64,000 nucleotides of DNA from Ramazzottius varieornatus (lineage: Eukaryota; Tardigrada; Eutardigrada; Parachela; Ramazzottiidae): contig BDGG01000002.1 of NCBI GenBank assembly GCA_001949185.1, forward strand, positions 2,043,826 to 2,107,825, read 5' to 3'. This document shows positions 37,565 through 50,092 of the stretch, in pieces. The position numbers and the translations under genes are program-made. The notes under the pieces were generated by a model. That model did not search any database and had not been told where the DNA came from. It saw only the letters and a program-made list of their open reading frames with translations. The number at the start of each line of letters is the position of its first letter. Position 1 is the stretch's first letter.

Positions 37565-40500
37565 CTACATGACGTTACACTCCAACTGGGACTGGTCGCC
37601 GGCAATGGCGGAAGGGATGAACATGGGCAGTTCGGAGGCTGCCGCGCGGCACATGTACGTCATGGTGCCGAAGCGACCACTGGGTGCCGTGTCGTAAAAG
37701 TTCAGACAGATACCTGCAGCTCCACCACACCGTGCCGGCGTCCACTGTGAAACAGTGGGCATGGGGGCTCCCTTGACGGCACAACACATTGTGCTGTCCC
37801 CGTCGTTGTTCATCTACAATAACACAAAGTGGTAAAGTAACGCAGGAAAAAATGGCACTGCACTCCAATAATGGGCACAGAAAAGCGAAAACAAGATCAG
37901 CGAAACAAATGCAGAAAAAGAATCGAAAATACTATTCGGTGACATTTTTCTGCTTGATTGCTTTCTGATTTCACGTGGTGTTTCCGATACAGTATTTCAT
38001 GAGGTTTAGAGTCCCTAACATTCATCATGAAACTATCGTACTTGGTCTGCTAGGTAAAGTCCATAGGCTTTGAGGACCAGCGCACGAATGTCGACAGGGC
38101 GGTCAAACCGACAGCGCGGCTCGTACTCAACCAGCATGGTCAGAATCATCAGTGATTCCACCAAAAGCTGGCGATATTCTGGCTGCGAAACCGTCGACAG
38201 GATATTCTCCACATGCAGGGCAAACTTGAGTTCCCCTGCTGTCATCTTTAGCAAAAAAAAACAATCATCACCCACTTTTGCCAGAAATAGTGCTACAGAA
38301 AATCAAACAGAGATTCCTAGAAGAACTCAAAGTCAAGGTAGAGTGACTTACTTCGTTGGTGAGATTAGGACTGAGAAACATGCCATCAGTCACAGTCAAG
38401 CCCTGGGACTTTTCCAGCAAATGCCAGATCCTTGGGTAAAAGTCCTCGGGTAGCCGATTCAACGCTCCGTCTATCCGTCTTCTCCTCAGCCAACGACCCG
38501 TCTTTTCCGGGAACTCTACCGGTGAGACCTGGACGGCGTCCGCCGCCCCGTTGGCGGTCGGCGGAAGAGAGTCTTCACTGCCCAACACTTTTCCATCTTG
38601 CCCACTGAACATCAGCATCAAGTTGGCACTATTCTGCAAAAGCAGCAGAAAAGCATGATCAAAGAGACTGCATAGAAGGACATACCAGAAGGAGACTCTC
38701 ACCATGCTGACTTTCATGGATTTCCGCAGACGCTCAATACCCGAGCGTCGAACTTTGGAGACTAGCGTTGGTGTGATTTTCAACTGAGCATCTTCTTCGG
38801 CGTCGTCGTCGTCGTCGTGAACGCCAATTTCTTTGCCACTGAGAATGTGGTGAAGCAGGATCTTCATCTCGTATGGACTCAAGTTCAGCAAATATTCCGA
38901 CGCATCTTCGCCTGTCAGCAAATGCACGCTTCACTTTCATGTGGCGCACTTTCTAATGTATTCCCAGTAACCTACTGCGCCGCTCTGGAGCAGTCAGGTG
39001 AAGTGGCGCACAACACCATGCATATCGAGGGGGTAACCTCGCCGCTTTGGATGAAAAAAAAGAGTGGCGCAATGTACACTGTACTTCGAGGAGTAACTGC
39101 GCCACTCTACAGAACTCAACTACAACGCAGTCAAAAATCCGCAGTCTTACTTACCTTTGCATTTGAGGTGTCTTGCAAGTTCCGCCGCCATGATTTGAAT
39201 GATTAGGCCGATCCTCAACCTCAGTAGGTCGTGGAACAGGGCGGGTTCAGTCCGGATAAACATAGCGAGATACATCAGCAATTCCTGAAGGACAAATCCT
39301 GTTGAAAACAACTGCCAGATCCACCACCGAAAACAACGGGAGACTTACCTGGGTCAACATGGCCGTACTCGTATCCAGCTTGTAGGCATCTCGTATCACA
39401 GCTTGAAGCTCATCGGGCGGTATGGGCCTCGTGATGGTAATCTCGTTATCCGACGGCATGCCCACCGTAATCTGTTTCTTGTGTACCAGCAAATCCGACA
39501 CAGCCTAAAACCGACCAATCGCCACAACGTTAAAAACTTCTGCCAGCAAACTTGAACGGAAGCTGTCACTCACATTGGCCAAGTCTTCCACGCGTTTTGC
39601 CAACATTCCTGCCGAATGCCGCACCAGCCACCACTTCTTCATCTGACAGGCCTTATCGTACAGCTCTTTCACTAAGTCCCCCACGGTCGCTTTGCCGAAA
39701 CTCAAGTTTTTCCCCGGCATTTTCGTTTCGAAAGTCATTCCCCTACAAAGAAAGGAACTATGAATTCCCATGAAAAGCCCACTACGGTCCCACCGATCGA
39801 ATGTAGTTCCACCACCCGATTTCAATTTGCCAGGTACCATACGGTCACAGTGCCTCAATATAAATTCTGATACCACCAAAAAAGAAACCCGATACCCAAC
39901 AGAATAAAACTTGATTTCTATTTAACATATACCATACTTTAACCGTGTATTAATGTGATGTATACTGGCTTGTAAACAGAAATCAGGTAACCAGCAGCAT
40001 ATTCGAACGGTGAGAGTATGCTTGACATTCACGCCGAACTTACTTTGTAAGGTAGAGGTAGTGGATGATTTCGGCTTGTTCACCCAGCGACTCGGTCTGC
40101 GTAAGCATTTCCAGCAGTTCCGGCACATCCACTTCCGGTAGGTTCACCACGCTCTTCCGCTCCGCTTTTTCGTCGATCGTCTGGCTGAAGATGGGTCGAT
40201 CGGTGGCGCTAGAGTGGAAGAACTCTTGTTGAGCGCTTGAATCAGCCGTCGACGTTCTGGACCGTGCTTGTATAGGCGGGCTTAGCGTCCCACCACTGGA
40301 GTCACCCGAACCCGACTGGTGTCGGTTACGAATGTCGATGATGCCGGGGTCGGTGGTATCCACTTGGATGGAGCGAGTGCGGCGAATGATGCCGGCGATG
40401 GAGCCTGTCCGTATACGAGCGTCACGAGAGAGCCGGCGTTTGGTGGGGTCGTTCCTGGGTTTGGCCATCGGCAGCTGGGGCTTGTTGGTGGCTCTCTGCT

Positions 40501-43500
40501 GCATCAAGCGGTCCAGGTAGGTCCGAATGTCGTCTCCGGATGAGATATTCGTACCTGAAAAACATGAGTTCCCTTTGACTCTTCACAAACCTAAGTCCGA
40601 AAAGCACACCTCAAAAAGATAACCAAATCCGTCCGTCCAAACAGCTGACTAATACAAAATGGCGCATTTGTCCCATTGATTTGCATCGGAAAACGCGCCA
40701 CTTTAATTCACCCATCCAAAATGACGCATTTACGCGCTGGTGTTAGACTAGCAAGTGCGTCAGTCTAGGTGGGCTTCTCTGGCGGCAAATGACTTCCTCG
40801 TCTGGCTTACCTCTTCGCGATCTTGCTTTTTGAGTGAAGGAACTAAAGGAGTCCAGAAATTGCAGAGTATACATGCAGGAAGTGTTGAGGAAGTCATCCA
40901 GCTGCCCCAAAACTACTCGAGCTCCATGCAGATAGCCCGTTTTACACTTGCGGAACGTAGCAGCCAGCGCCGGATGCAGCACCCCATTCTCATCAAAGCT
41001 CCGATCCGTCACTTCTAATATCGTCGTCGGTCTACCCAACATGCTCCAGTTTGACTTTAAAAAGGCAATATCTGACCGGAACATGTCGATCAAGAGGTAG
41101 GTGTCACTGGCAAGGTAAAAGTATTCTTGATCGAGGAACTGTGGCGTAAAGGCAATAATACGATCCTGTAATTGATAGAACGTGCTGGTACTCAGCACCC
41201 CCACTTGGTTCGACGTGCGACCGGTCAGGTTCAGCTTGTCACTCTTGCCTAGCTGTCCATAAATGTAACTGAGGACCCTGGCTGGGTACACTTCAATAGG
41301 AGAGACATCTTGGACGGTTTGGATATCCGTGATGCCGTTCTTCTCGCCTTTCTGCCGGACACTCTCGTTGGCTGCCAACACGACAATCTGTACCACAGTG
41401 TCGGGTCTCTTCTCCGTTACATATCGTCTACACAACGGGTCAATTTCGCCTATGGCCACGAAGCCTTCTCTGATGAGACAACAGAGAATGTAGAGCGACT
41501 GGCCCCATAAGAAGGGCTTCCGACCGATGGGGATGCGCTCTTGTGAGTGTGGGTTAGCACACTCGGCTTCGATCTTATCGTGGGGGACTGCGTACAGCTC
41601 GGGGATGAGCTTCAGGCCGTCGTCGGTACGGATGACCACTTCCTCCAGGGCTTCCCAGTACTCTTCGGCCATGTCGTAGTGGGAGGAGAAGAGGGCGTCG
41701 AGGAGGAGGTAGCAGAAGAAGACGGGCCACTCGCACTCGATGGACTCGAAGAGCTTGAGCTCCCACGTCTCATAGTAGAGGCGGTCCGGATTTTCGCGAC
41801 AGGTGCGGTAGCCGTCGCGCAGGAAACGCTTTAGACCGTAGCGACCTTGCAGTTTGTCGATGACCGTCTGACGGGTCTGCTCGATCAGGTCCGAGTCTTC
41901 CACCGCGAAGGCTGGATAACCGATGATAGCCAGTAGAGCGGCGTCTACTTCTTTCGAGTTGGACTCTCGCGGCAGCATAGATTGCAGAACCACCTGCCAG
42001 AAGAGAAACAACAGAGCAAGTAAAAAACGCAGTTCGGCAAACAAACTCGACGAGATTATTTCCCCAAGTGGCGCACCCTCTTAGGCAATAACACCTAACA
42101 CACTGCGCTACTTCGGATTACCCGAACAGATCGTTTTCCAACCTGGCGCACGCTTGCAGTCAGTAACACCAAAAACGTGCGTCACTTCCGAAAACGATCT
42201 GGTCGCGTGCGTCTGCCGACCTCCCGAATAGAACAAAATAGATAATATCTTCATTTTGCCCGATTGTTTAGCGATAAGTAGATGATTTCTACATACCTGG
42301 CATTTCTGAGTTTCGTCAGGTATGCAGTGTATGACAGATCCCGGGCCGCCTCTTGCTCCAAACAAGTCTAAGTCGTTGATGGCTTCCAGCGCGGCTTTGG
42401 CCATGCCGATCGACGAGGAGTTCAGCTCGGTTTCGCCTTTGTTCGTCTTGTCTCCTCTTTCCCACACACCATAATCCGGTATCCGGTAGGCCGCTTCGAT
42501 GTAAAAGACCAGATTCTGGACAAAGGCTACTTCGTCCAGCGTGCAGACGATCTGCACACCGGAAGCCGTCATCTGGGCCAGTGTCAGCATGTACAACGAC
42601 ACGGCGTCCAGTTGCAGATGACCATACTGCGCGTCGCCCACCACAGTCTTCATGTTGCGAATGCCGTACTTGGCGTGCAGTGAGTCTGTCGGGCTTTGCG
42701 AACGCTTGAAGTTCTCCACCTTGTTCGCTTGCCTCATCATGCAACACAGAAGGCTTCGCATATTCTTAATGCATCGCTGGAAGAAAAGACGTCACGACAT
42801 TAGGCGTATTAATAAAAGGCTGTTGTACTGTACTTTTAGTGCGCCGAAGCCAGCGATGCCCGATACGATTAAACTTCTGGTACCTTAAATTTACAGTCAG
42901 CTATGGAGCGGCGGGCAGCAGAGGCGGCTAGAAGTGCTAACAAGGTTCGCAATTTGGCCCTTTTTCTACAAAGTTGCTGGTCAGGTCCGTGCTCGGTACA
43001 ACCTTGCCCGATAATCCCTGAAAAGTTCAGAGAAAGGGCCCAACTGCGGACCTTTTTGATACCTCCAGCCGCAGTTCCGTAGTCGCACATGATCTATCAA
43101 TAACTGACTGTAAATCAAGCCTTAAATTCTCGGGTGCTAGAAGTTTAACCGTACAGCAGCAGGCATCGAAAGCCGGATCATCTAAGCATATCAATGGCAT
43201 TTCTACCTGCTGCAACTCGTAAGATTTTGCTCGGTCCTCATCCAAATCCGAGTTCTTCCGGTACGCTAGAGCTAGCGCCCACACTGACAGGATAGAGTAG
43301 ACGTTGTCGCGAATCCACGCTTCATTGTTTTCCTGCTTGGTGGCTTCATAAGCTCCAGGGAAGAGTCCACTGACTGGATCCTGTCGAAAAACGGTGAAAC
43401 GGAAAATTAATCATGTATTTTGTCGCTCCACGATTCCCTCACGATATACCTGGTAACGGAGAATAGATTTATAAACAAGTCTTTGATAATAATCCAGACG

Positions 43501-43611
43501 GACGGCGGAGTTGGAGCGAGCTCGCATGCGCTCGGAAGGCTGCCCGTTAAGCTCCGTAGCTTCGTCGGTTGAACCCGACCGCGACAACGGTCGCCCTAAT
43601 GATCCCATCAT
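37565..43611 (-). CDS. PHKA: Phosphorylase b kinase regulatory subunit alpha
   Basis: The alpha subunit belongs to the hexadecameric kinase that activates glycogen phosphorylase. Twelve exons (43611-43450, 43380-43207, 42776-42297, 41993-40811, 40554-40044, 39742-39574, 39504-39349, 39284-39155, 38911-38703, 38633-38352, 38245-38042, 37813-37565) join in phase to 1302 residues. The core start [20 protein letters not shown] is followed by the glucoamylase-like domain ([58 protein letters not shown]) and the family blocks [18 protein letters not shown] and [11 protein letters not shown]-like [20 protein letters not shown]. The C-terminal calcineurin-B-like region contains [15 protein letters not shown] and [16 protein letters not shown]. 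The last residues, ECNVM, form a CaaX box, matching the farnesylated alpha subunits of vertebrates. A DDDDD tract is encoded by a GTC microsatellite near 38805. Identification is firm. Confidence 0.95.
38930..39118. repeat. Cluster of family A-related arms in PHKA intron 8
   Basis: Four or more arms lie in series: ATGTGGCGCACTTTC, TGCGCCGCTCTGG, GAAGTGGCGCACAAC, AGAGTGGCGCAATGTACACT and ACTGCGCCACTCT. They fill almost the whole 256-bp intron and could form nested or alternative hairpins. Confidence 0.65.
40640..40765. repeat. Diverged family A-related repeat in PHKA intron 4
   Basis: Arms AAATGGCGCATTTGTCCCAT and ACGCGCCACTTTAA pair around a GATTTGCATCGG loop. A second pair, ATGACGCATTTACGC and GCAAGTGCGTCAG, follows directly. 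Confidence 0.5.
42034..42230. repeat. Two tandem family A foldback repeats in PHKA intron 3
   Basis: The first copy (about 42034-42115) has left outer arm TTCGGCAAACAAACTCGACG, inner arm CCCCAAGTGGCGCACCC and right arm CTGCGCTACTTCGG. The second (about 42121-42230) has AGATCGTTTTCCAACCTGG, GCGCACGC, then GTGCGTCACTTCCGAAAACG and right outer end GTCTGCCGA. The two sit back to back. Confidence 0.75.
42924..43072. repeat. Inverted-repeat MITE, family B, copy 2, in PHKA intron 2
   Basis: The 149-bp element starts GCGGCTAGAAGTGCTAACAA and ends GATACCTCCAGCCGC. Its arms pair through GGTTCGCAATTTGGCCC and GGGCCCAACTGCGGACC. The centre TTGCTGGTCAGGTCCGTGCT matches copy 1 at 1584-1736. Confidence 0.75.
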
Positions 43612-44261
43612 CGTGCTCGTAGCCTCGTAGCTTATATCACTCCAGAGGATTCATCCTTCAACCGGTTGCATCCCGGAGGCAAAGCAGAGCAGGATAGGCA
43701 TAAATAAACTGGTTTCTGGGCGGCAGGAGTACACTCAGTCGTTCATGAGAATCGAGAACGTCCAGACTCCAGACTGCTATTCCGATTTCCGGAGGCCTGA
43801 CAATCAAGTGAAATATCGAAATGACGTCATGACAAACGCAATGATTGCCACAGCGCGGTTTATGAAATATAGAGGGTACTCAAGTTCCAGCCATGGGGAG
43901 GTAACGAGGACTATTCCGTCACTCACCCTCTGTAGACAAAGCATCGTGAGAACAACTAAACAGAATTATCGCAGGCCACATTTTTGGATTTCTTCCATTG
44001 GGAATTGGCTCCGATTGCTCGTTCATGTTTAGGACTTAGGATGTCTCTCGTCTAGGGCTCAGCCTATTTTTATATAATTCGCAGTCACGAAGGACTCTGG
44101 GACGGGAGGACAGAAGGAATCGGCCAGCTAAGGGGGAGTACAGGACATCAAGGTACTGTACGCTACTTCAGTTCCGTACTTCTGTCTGACTTCGAATGGC
44201 ATCATTATCATTCCGTGTGGCTTAGCTCGTGGCTCATGCATCTTTCCTCTAGGATTTCAGC
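43612..44261. promoter_or_regulatory. Shared divergent promoter region, PHKA (-) and CDC73 (+)
   Basis: The two genes start 650 bp apart in opposite directions, so this interval must contain both promoters and 5' untranslated regions. A TGACGTCATGAC motif, resembling a cAMP-response element, is at about 43821-43832. A TTTTTATATAATTC stretch at about 44068-44081 is a possible TATA-like box for CDC73. The + strand open frame at 43745-44032 has no domain and is probably chance. Motif function is inference. Confidence 0.45.
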
Positions 44262-46343
44262 ATGGCGGACCCTCTATCGGTCTTACGAGACTTTCATTTG
44301 GCCAAGAAGGATATCATCCAGCGCGACGATCTCATCATCTTCGACACGATCGCCTTCAAGAAGACAGCCAAGACCAACTACCTTGTCTACGGGTGCGTAT
44401 GTCCTCCTGCCCTTCGTTACCCTTAATCTTCTCCTGCATGTCCCTTTATCTTCCAGGCACGAAGAGGATGCGCAGGAGAAAGAGTATTACACGCTGGAAT
44501 GCCTCGTGTTCTTCCTGAAGCATGCAGAAACTTTAAGCCATCCTTTATACGTTCGGAAAGCCACGGTAAGAAATGACACCTATGACGTCATGGTCAGATG
44601 TTTATCTGCGCATATTCAACGTACTCATATCACGTGGGTGATGACGTCAAGAGGTGGTTTTTGTATTAGGCTGAGAACATGACAGTGGTGAAGCGTCCCG
44701 ATCGTCAAGACTTGCTCAAGTATCTGACCGGTGAGATCGACACCACTAAACGCATCGATCGTCGAGCGCCCATCGAGCTCCACGACGTGTCCTTTAAGCG
44801 AGTAGCCGAAGAAGAGTCGCGTCCCGCTACACGACGGCCTCGCGTGGAGAACGAGCGAACACTGAACCAGCGCGAGAAGATCGTAGCCAAGTTTGATGCA
44901 CGCAAAGACGAGCGTATCACAGTCAACCCCGAAAACAAGGCCTCATTAGCCCAAGCCATGGATGCCGAGAAGCTGGCCGCCTTAAAAGCTCAGTATTTGA
45001 ACAAGAAACGAAACCGTATCCGAGCTGACGATGATGTAACGGCCAACAGAGACTTGGCCGCCCTGGCTGACAGTGAATCCGACGGGCTGAAGGAAATTCT
45101 CGCCAGAGAACGAGTTTGTCGGACTCGAAACGATGTTACTAGAGGCCCAAAAGATCTAACAGCCAGACTTCAGCCCATTTTCGCCATGTTGAAGGCAAAA
45201 GAAGAAGGGAAGAAGACCGATATCAAGAATGTTTCAGTAAAGGTAAACTGTTCCGGTTGATCTGAAAGAACTTGATTGGGTTGGTTTTGATTAACAGCTT
45301 CGGTTTTTCTTTTTAGCCATCTTTTCCGGCAGCCAAGACGTCCTCGGTTCCCACGCAGTACAGTCGGTACGACCAGGAACAGTTCAACAAGGAGACGGTG
45401 ACGGACTTTGGAATCAACACCAGCAGTTCGTATCGAGCTGCCAAGATTGAACCAGCCAAAGCCACCGACAGCGCAACAGACGCTGTCGATGCCCAGAGAA
45501 AATCGCGTGTGTCTAGAACACCTATCATCGTCGTACCCTCCGCACCTACTTCCATGATTACCATGTATAATTGTAAAGATATCCTGGAAGGCAATGTGTA
45601 AGTGTTCTAAAGCAAAACTTGAATACACGAGAGCTTGGCAAACAACCTCTACAAGATTTCTCCTTATGAGCGGCGCACGTTCTCGAAGATACAGGTTGGA
45701 AGCATGCGCCACATGGGAAAGGATTCTGTCCGGTTTGAGTGATTTCTCACGTGGCGCACATTGTCGGTTTCACTAGCTGTACACGTGCGCCACTTCAGAG
45801 AAACCTTCTCCTCGAGCTGGTTTGCCGAGATTTCGTACAGTAAAAGTATCAAGGAAGATATTTCTGCAGGTTTGTGGATTCGGAGACAAAGAAAAAATCT
45901 GGCACCAAGTACGAAAGCGAGATGTTGATTCAGCGCAAGAAGGCCGATGGCTCGGTGGTGCCGATCCGTGTGATGGACAATCCTGTTGGCAAGCTGAAAG
46001 GGGAAGACTGGGACCGAGTGGTGGCCGTCTTTGTCCACGGACCGGCTTGGCAGTTTAAAGATTGGCCTTGGAATGCCAACATCGTTGATATCCTTGACAA
46101 AAGTAAGCGTTCTTTTTTCTCGGCGAATTAGATTGCTGATCTGACGGTGTGTTTGGTGTTTCAGTCAAGGGTTTCCATATCAAATACGAAGAGATGCCGT
46201 TGGATAAGAATGTGGGCTCATGGAACGTGCAAGTTGTCCCCCTCAGTCGGACCAAGCGCCACCTGGATCGGGCCAGCTTCCTCAAGTTGTGGGAAAACCT
46301 CGATAAGTTTGTTTTGAAGAGTAAACATCAGCTGCGCTGGTGA
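44262..46343 (+). CDS. CDC73: CDC73 / parafibromin, Paf1 complex subunit
   Basis: CDC73 is a nuclear subunit of the Paf1 complex, which travels with RNA polymerase II and links elongation to histone modification. Exons 44262-44392, 44457-44565, 44670-45242, 45317-45597, 45870-46102 and 46165-46343 join in phase to 501 residues, against 531 in human. The N-terminus [18 protein letters not shown] is almost that of the human protein. [24 protein letters not shown] and [14 protein letters not shown] complete the N-terminal domain. The middle has [17 protein letters not shown]. The C-terminal Ras-like domain is clear: [50 protein letters not shown] and [17 protein letters not shown]. The start has a good context right after a splice-like AG. 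Intron 4 carries two family A repeats. Confidence 0.95.
45635..45829. repeat. Two tandem family A foldback repeats in CDC73 intron 4
   Basis: The first has outer arm CTTGGCAAACAACCTC and inner arms GAGCGGCGCACG and CATGCGCCACATGGGAAA. The second has CACGTGGCGCACAT and CACGTGCGCCACTTCAGAGA, ending with CTGGTTTGCCGA. Together they fill most of the 272-bp intron. Confidence 0.75.
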
Positions 46344-48604
46344 ATGTGCCGTAGCATTCCTTTTGGCTTTTTCTTTGGCTACAGTGCTTACGCCAGTGCC
46401 TGTCCTCTTCCTTTTTCCACTGGTGTTTACTCCTCGAGAGCCGAAAGGTTTATCGCTTTCTTCTTTATGTCTTGTGTTGCAGCGCGTAGATGTCCACGGA
46501 TGAGGTTTTGTAGGTATACGCACGAAGTGAAAGTCTGGACCAGTTAAAAGTCGGGGCCAAGCGAAAACGACAGCAACGTAAAATTTAACCGTACAGGGTA
46601 ACGGGGTTTTGAAAACTGTAACATTTACTACTTCCGCACCAGTCCTCCTGCCTACAGATTTCGTTCTCGGACATCTCAAACATTTGCAATTTTTTCTTCA
46701 CGTTTCTGCAAATATCGCGCGTCACCCCAAAAATACATTGCAGAATGTTCCGACAAGGCGGAAACCGAGGTCTCGCTGCGGACCGGTATACTTGCATGGC
46801 TGAGCGTAACTCGCTGCCGAACGAAAACTTTAAAAAACTTTCCGCCAACGCTATGTTGCTTAAAACTTCGTAGGCCACTGGATGAAGTTTAGCCTCATTG
46901 TGATATTCCACGTTGGTGAGTTCTGTGACGGTCAACTGGGTGACCGGCACTGACTGTAGTGAAACTTTTTCCTTTATTCTCACTATGCGAACCTAAGACG
47001 GCAAACTATATTCTAGTCACAAGCACGCGTAAGTATTAGTTGGGTAGTAATGATCCGACTGGTCTCACTAGTCTGACGTTTCAGCAATAAATATTTGAAA
47101 TAAAATAAGGGTTTTTAACATCTTGAGCACCACGCTATTTCAGGCTTTGAGAATACGAGGTGGGAAAGTCACTTTCGTCTCTTTTTAATTGGTCAAAACC
47201 AGGGGACGGTGCCAAATTGGGCCAATCGTAACCTACTCGACCGGCTAGAATTTGGGAACATGGTGTAAAGTGCGCCACCTACCGAGTCTAAACGGCGAAC
47301 CTTCATGATTTTGTCTTGACCACTGGGCAGATCTTTTCACGAATCTGAAACTTTCCCAACATGCAAAATGTTTGGTCCCAAGCTACAATTGTTTTGGAGA
47401 ATTCCGGACCAACCGACATCATGGCGGGAATTCAGTCGGCTGGCTACGGAGAAATTCGATCAAGAACGGAAAAAAAACCCTGACAGTTTTGTAGAGCTAC
47501 TGACCAGTGACCGTTAGTTGCAGTTTGAAGGGAAGTTGATTCTTCAGGCCAGCGCGAAAAATCGAGCAGCAAAAGTTTAACTGGAATCTCGCTACATACA
47601 AAGTAATGTGCGCCAAGAAAGTGAGTTTCCCGCCCGGTGCTCATGACCTAACCGAAAAATGCCACCTACAAAGCATATTGTAGTCCAAGCAGAGGAAGCT
47701 TTTCTTGCAAAAGTATACGCGATGAAGAGAAGATTTGAAAGCGACACTTTGAGAACGATGCGAAACTCTTTTCAAGATTAGCTTCTCAAAAACGCCCAAG
47801 CCCCAAACTGTATTTTTCTACTTTCGATATGCTACCCTTCAAGTGGCGCCGTTCAGAAAGGAAAAGCGTCACCTAGCGGAATCAGACCGGCTTTTCGTAA
47901 ATCGTGGATACCCTGATGCCGATATACTGATTTGCAGTACCTACGTTTTCTACCGGTGTGTTCATAATAACAGCCCGAAGGTTCAAAAGGTGGTTGACAC
48001 TTTTGACTTTTCCTTTCGGAAGAAAAATTGCGCGAGTTAGACCGGTCGTTTTCAGTCCGAAGGGTACACACCGAAAACGAGATTTGTATGTTTGGAATCT
48101 TCAGTTCATACGGAGAAGCAATGAGTAACCAGCAGCTTTCGCAGATGATAATGATAAACTAGGCCCAGCTAAGAATAGAATGAATCGGCCACAGTACAGT
48201 ACAGTACACACTTCGATCAGGATCATGCTTCTCGAGACTTCCAGGGCGGCTGTTTGTATCCTTCGAACAGTTTATCTGTCCGTAAACATCCTCTTGTACC
48301 ACTAATGAGTAACATTCCGACAATCTTGCAAGCTTCCCTTACGGTTTCAGCTTTTATTGTCGATGAAAGAGTCAACAGATACTGGGAATCGTAGCTTCTC
48401 CACACTAGTTTGTCGAAAGCTTCCTCGTCAGCTTCTGCCATTCATACTTCTCTGTCCCCCACTCTTCCTCTTTTTTCCCAGCTTACCAAGTACTGCGAGT
48501 ACTTAGTCTTGGTTATTGAATTCCGATTCTGACTTGTCGAAGTGAATATTTGTGGTGTCAGGTTTCGGTCTCGAAAACGGTGAGCATTTTCGTTGCTGGA
48601 TGAA
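46344..48604. other. Intergenic region with repeat fragments
   Basis: About 2.3 kb with no gene I can support. Family A fragments appear near 47268 (AAGTGCGCCACCTACC) and 47839 (TCAAGTGGCGCCGTTC), with a weak partner at 47868 (CGTCACCTAGCG). Open frames are short and domain-free. Confidence 0.45.
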
Positions 48605-49539
48605 ATGGCACCGATCTTCCGCTCGTGTGGACCTCTTTCCTTACGGACGGCTTGCTTCCTCATTGCTTTCTACACCTTCGTAAGTTTCGCTGATTCCACC
48701 TTTCCAAATTTTCGTTTCCGTATTTACTTCGTTAGAATGAACTTCGCCGAGCAGTTCTTGTTGGCTTACAGGCTCTGGCAATTTTATTGCTGTCGCTAAA
48801 CGCCCACGACTATTATTATGCCAGCCAATACATGGTCTGGTCAAGGATTATCAGCTTCGTTTTCGCGGTGGTACTCTTCTTCGCCGCGATTTGTCTCCTT
48901 GGCGGCCTCAACCGAGTAAAGAAATTTGTTTTGTGCCATATACTGTACATAGAATCTCTACTAACTAGTCCCTTATATAAACTTTTGATTATTCCATTTA
49001 GAACTCTCGACAGCTCCACAACGTATGGATTTTGGCTTTCGGCGTCTTCATCATCTATCAAGTTAGCTCGATAGCCTGGAATATTTACTACTACACGGAT
49101 GCCTACAATCCGGTAAGGACTTGCGACCAAAATCTCGTACAGCAAAAATTTTCCCAAACGAGTACATGACTGTCGAAACTATTTCAGGTACCAGTTGTGG
49201 TGCGATCGTCCATGTTGTCGAATATCATCGTCAATGGTTTGCTAGTCTTCCTGAACGTGAGTTTGATTCCTCAAATGGAATACTGGCGAATGAAACGTAC
49301 ATGACCTTCATTGTGTGTCGCACCCCTCCAGCCGGTAACGACGAAAAAGTGCGCCAGTTGAGATAACGCTTATGTACGTCTCGTTCGCCGGCTCCCAAAT
49401 GTGTAAAATGGAAACAAAGGAACACCAACGCTTAGTTCGATAAGGTGCACTGTCCACCCGCCTTGATGGCTGTTTTTTCTTTCAGGTTTTATGCCTGATA
49501 ACCGTCCACAGTCATCGGGAAACCATCATTGGACTGTGA
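48605..49539 (+). CDS. Small four-pass membrane protein, unidentified
   Basis: Exons 48605-48679, 48772-48915, 49002-49112, 49188-49256 and 49486-49539 join in phase 0 throughout to 150 residues. Four hydrophobic segments are evident: CFLIAFYTFALAILLLSLN, IISFVFAVVLFFAAICLL, VWILAFGVFIIYQVSSIAW and VVRSSMLSNIIVNGLLVFL running on into VLCLITV. A Tyr-rich extracellular-type loop (HDYYYASQYM) follows the first segment. The compact size and arrangement resemble small tetra-spanning families common in arthropods (for example DUF4728 or LAPTM-like proteins), but I see no diagnostic motif, so no name is given. A family A fragment lies in intron 4. Clean phase-0 splicing makes the gene itself likely. 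Confidence 0.7.
49339..49372. repeat. Family A fragment in the four-pass gene's last intron
   Basis: Right-arm fragment AAAAAGTGCGCCAGTTGAGA; no left arm is visible. Confidence 0.5.
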
Positions 49540-50092
49540 GGAACCCTCGGTTCATCGGCCGGAGTCAGCGTGATGGTGAGCCATGCTAACGGCTGTTTCA
49601 CTCCCGAAGTGACTACCACAGCGGTTCTGTCCAACATTCTGCGTATGTCAAAGTTGATTAACGCGTCGTAATGTGTTCGCCAGATGTTTTTGACATGTCC
49701 CATTAAAGAACTCTGGCAATCGGGGAGCTCGAACCATTGCTCATTTCAGTTTTCTATTTTTAGCAGTTTCCAATATTTGTATCAACATCCCATAACGAGC
49801 TCGAAAAAACTTCACTCCAGATCTTTCGACGTACAGTTTGATGGTAGTTCTTTCTTGAGAATAAAACGACGCCTTTTTCCGTCCTTCGAAAACAAATTCA
49901 GAAAACTCAGCGGTCATAAAAAAGGCAACAAGTTCGGGTCTTGCAGGATCTTCAACGGAAGGGGAATGCACTTTGAGCAAAGGAAGGAAGTATCTCGAAA
50001 TCACAGAAACGAACAACCGGTATACTTTGCGAAAATAGAGATCTAACTATATTGATCAAAACGTTCGGAAGATCATAAAATCAAGTGTGCAG
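49540..50092. other. Convergent intergenic region
   Basis: This holds the 3' ends of the four-pass protein gene (+) and OS-9 (-). No gene supported. Confidence 0.5.

Noticed and set aside
37575-37868. Separate small secreted Cys-containing protein next to PHKA
   Set aside because: The adjacent frame ([15 protein letters not shown]) matches the C-terminal end of PHKA and splices in phase to it.
43745-44032. 95-codon frame between PHKA and CDC73
   Set aside because: It lies in the shared promoter interval and has no domain.
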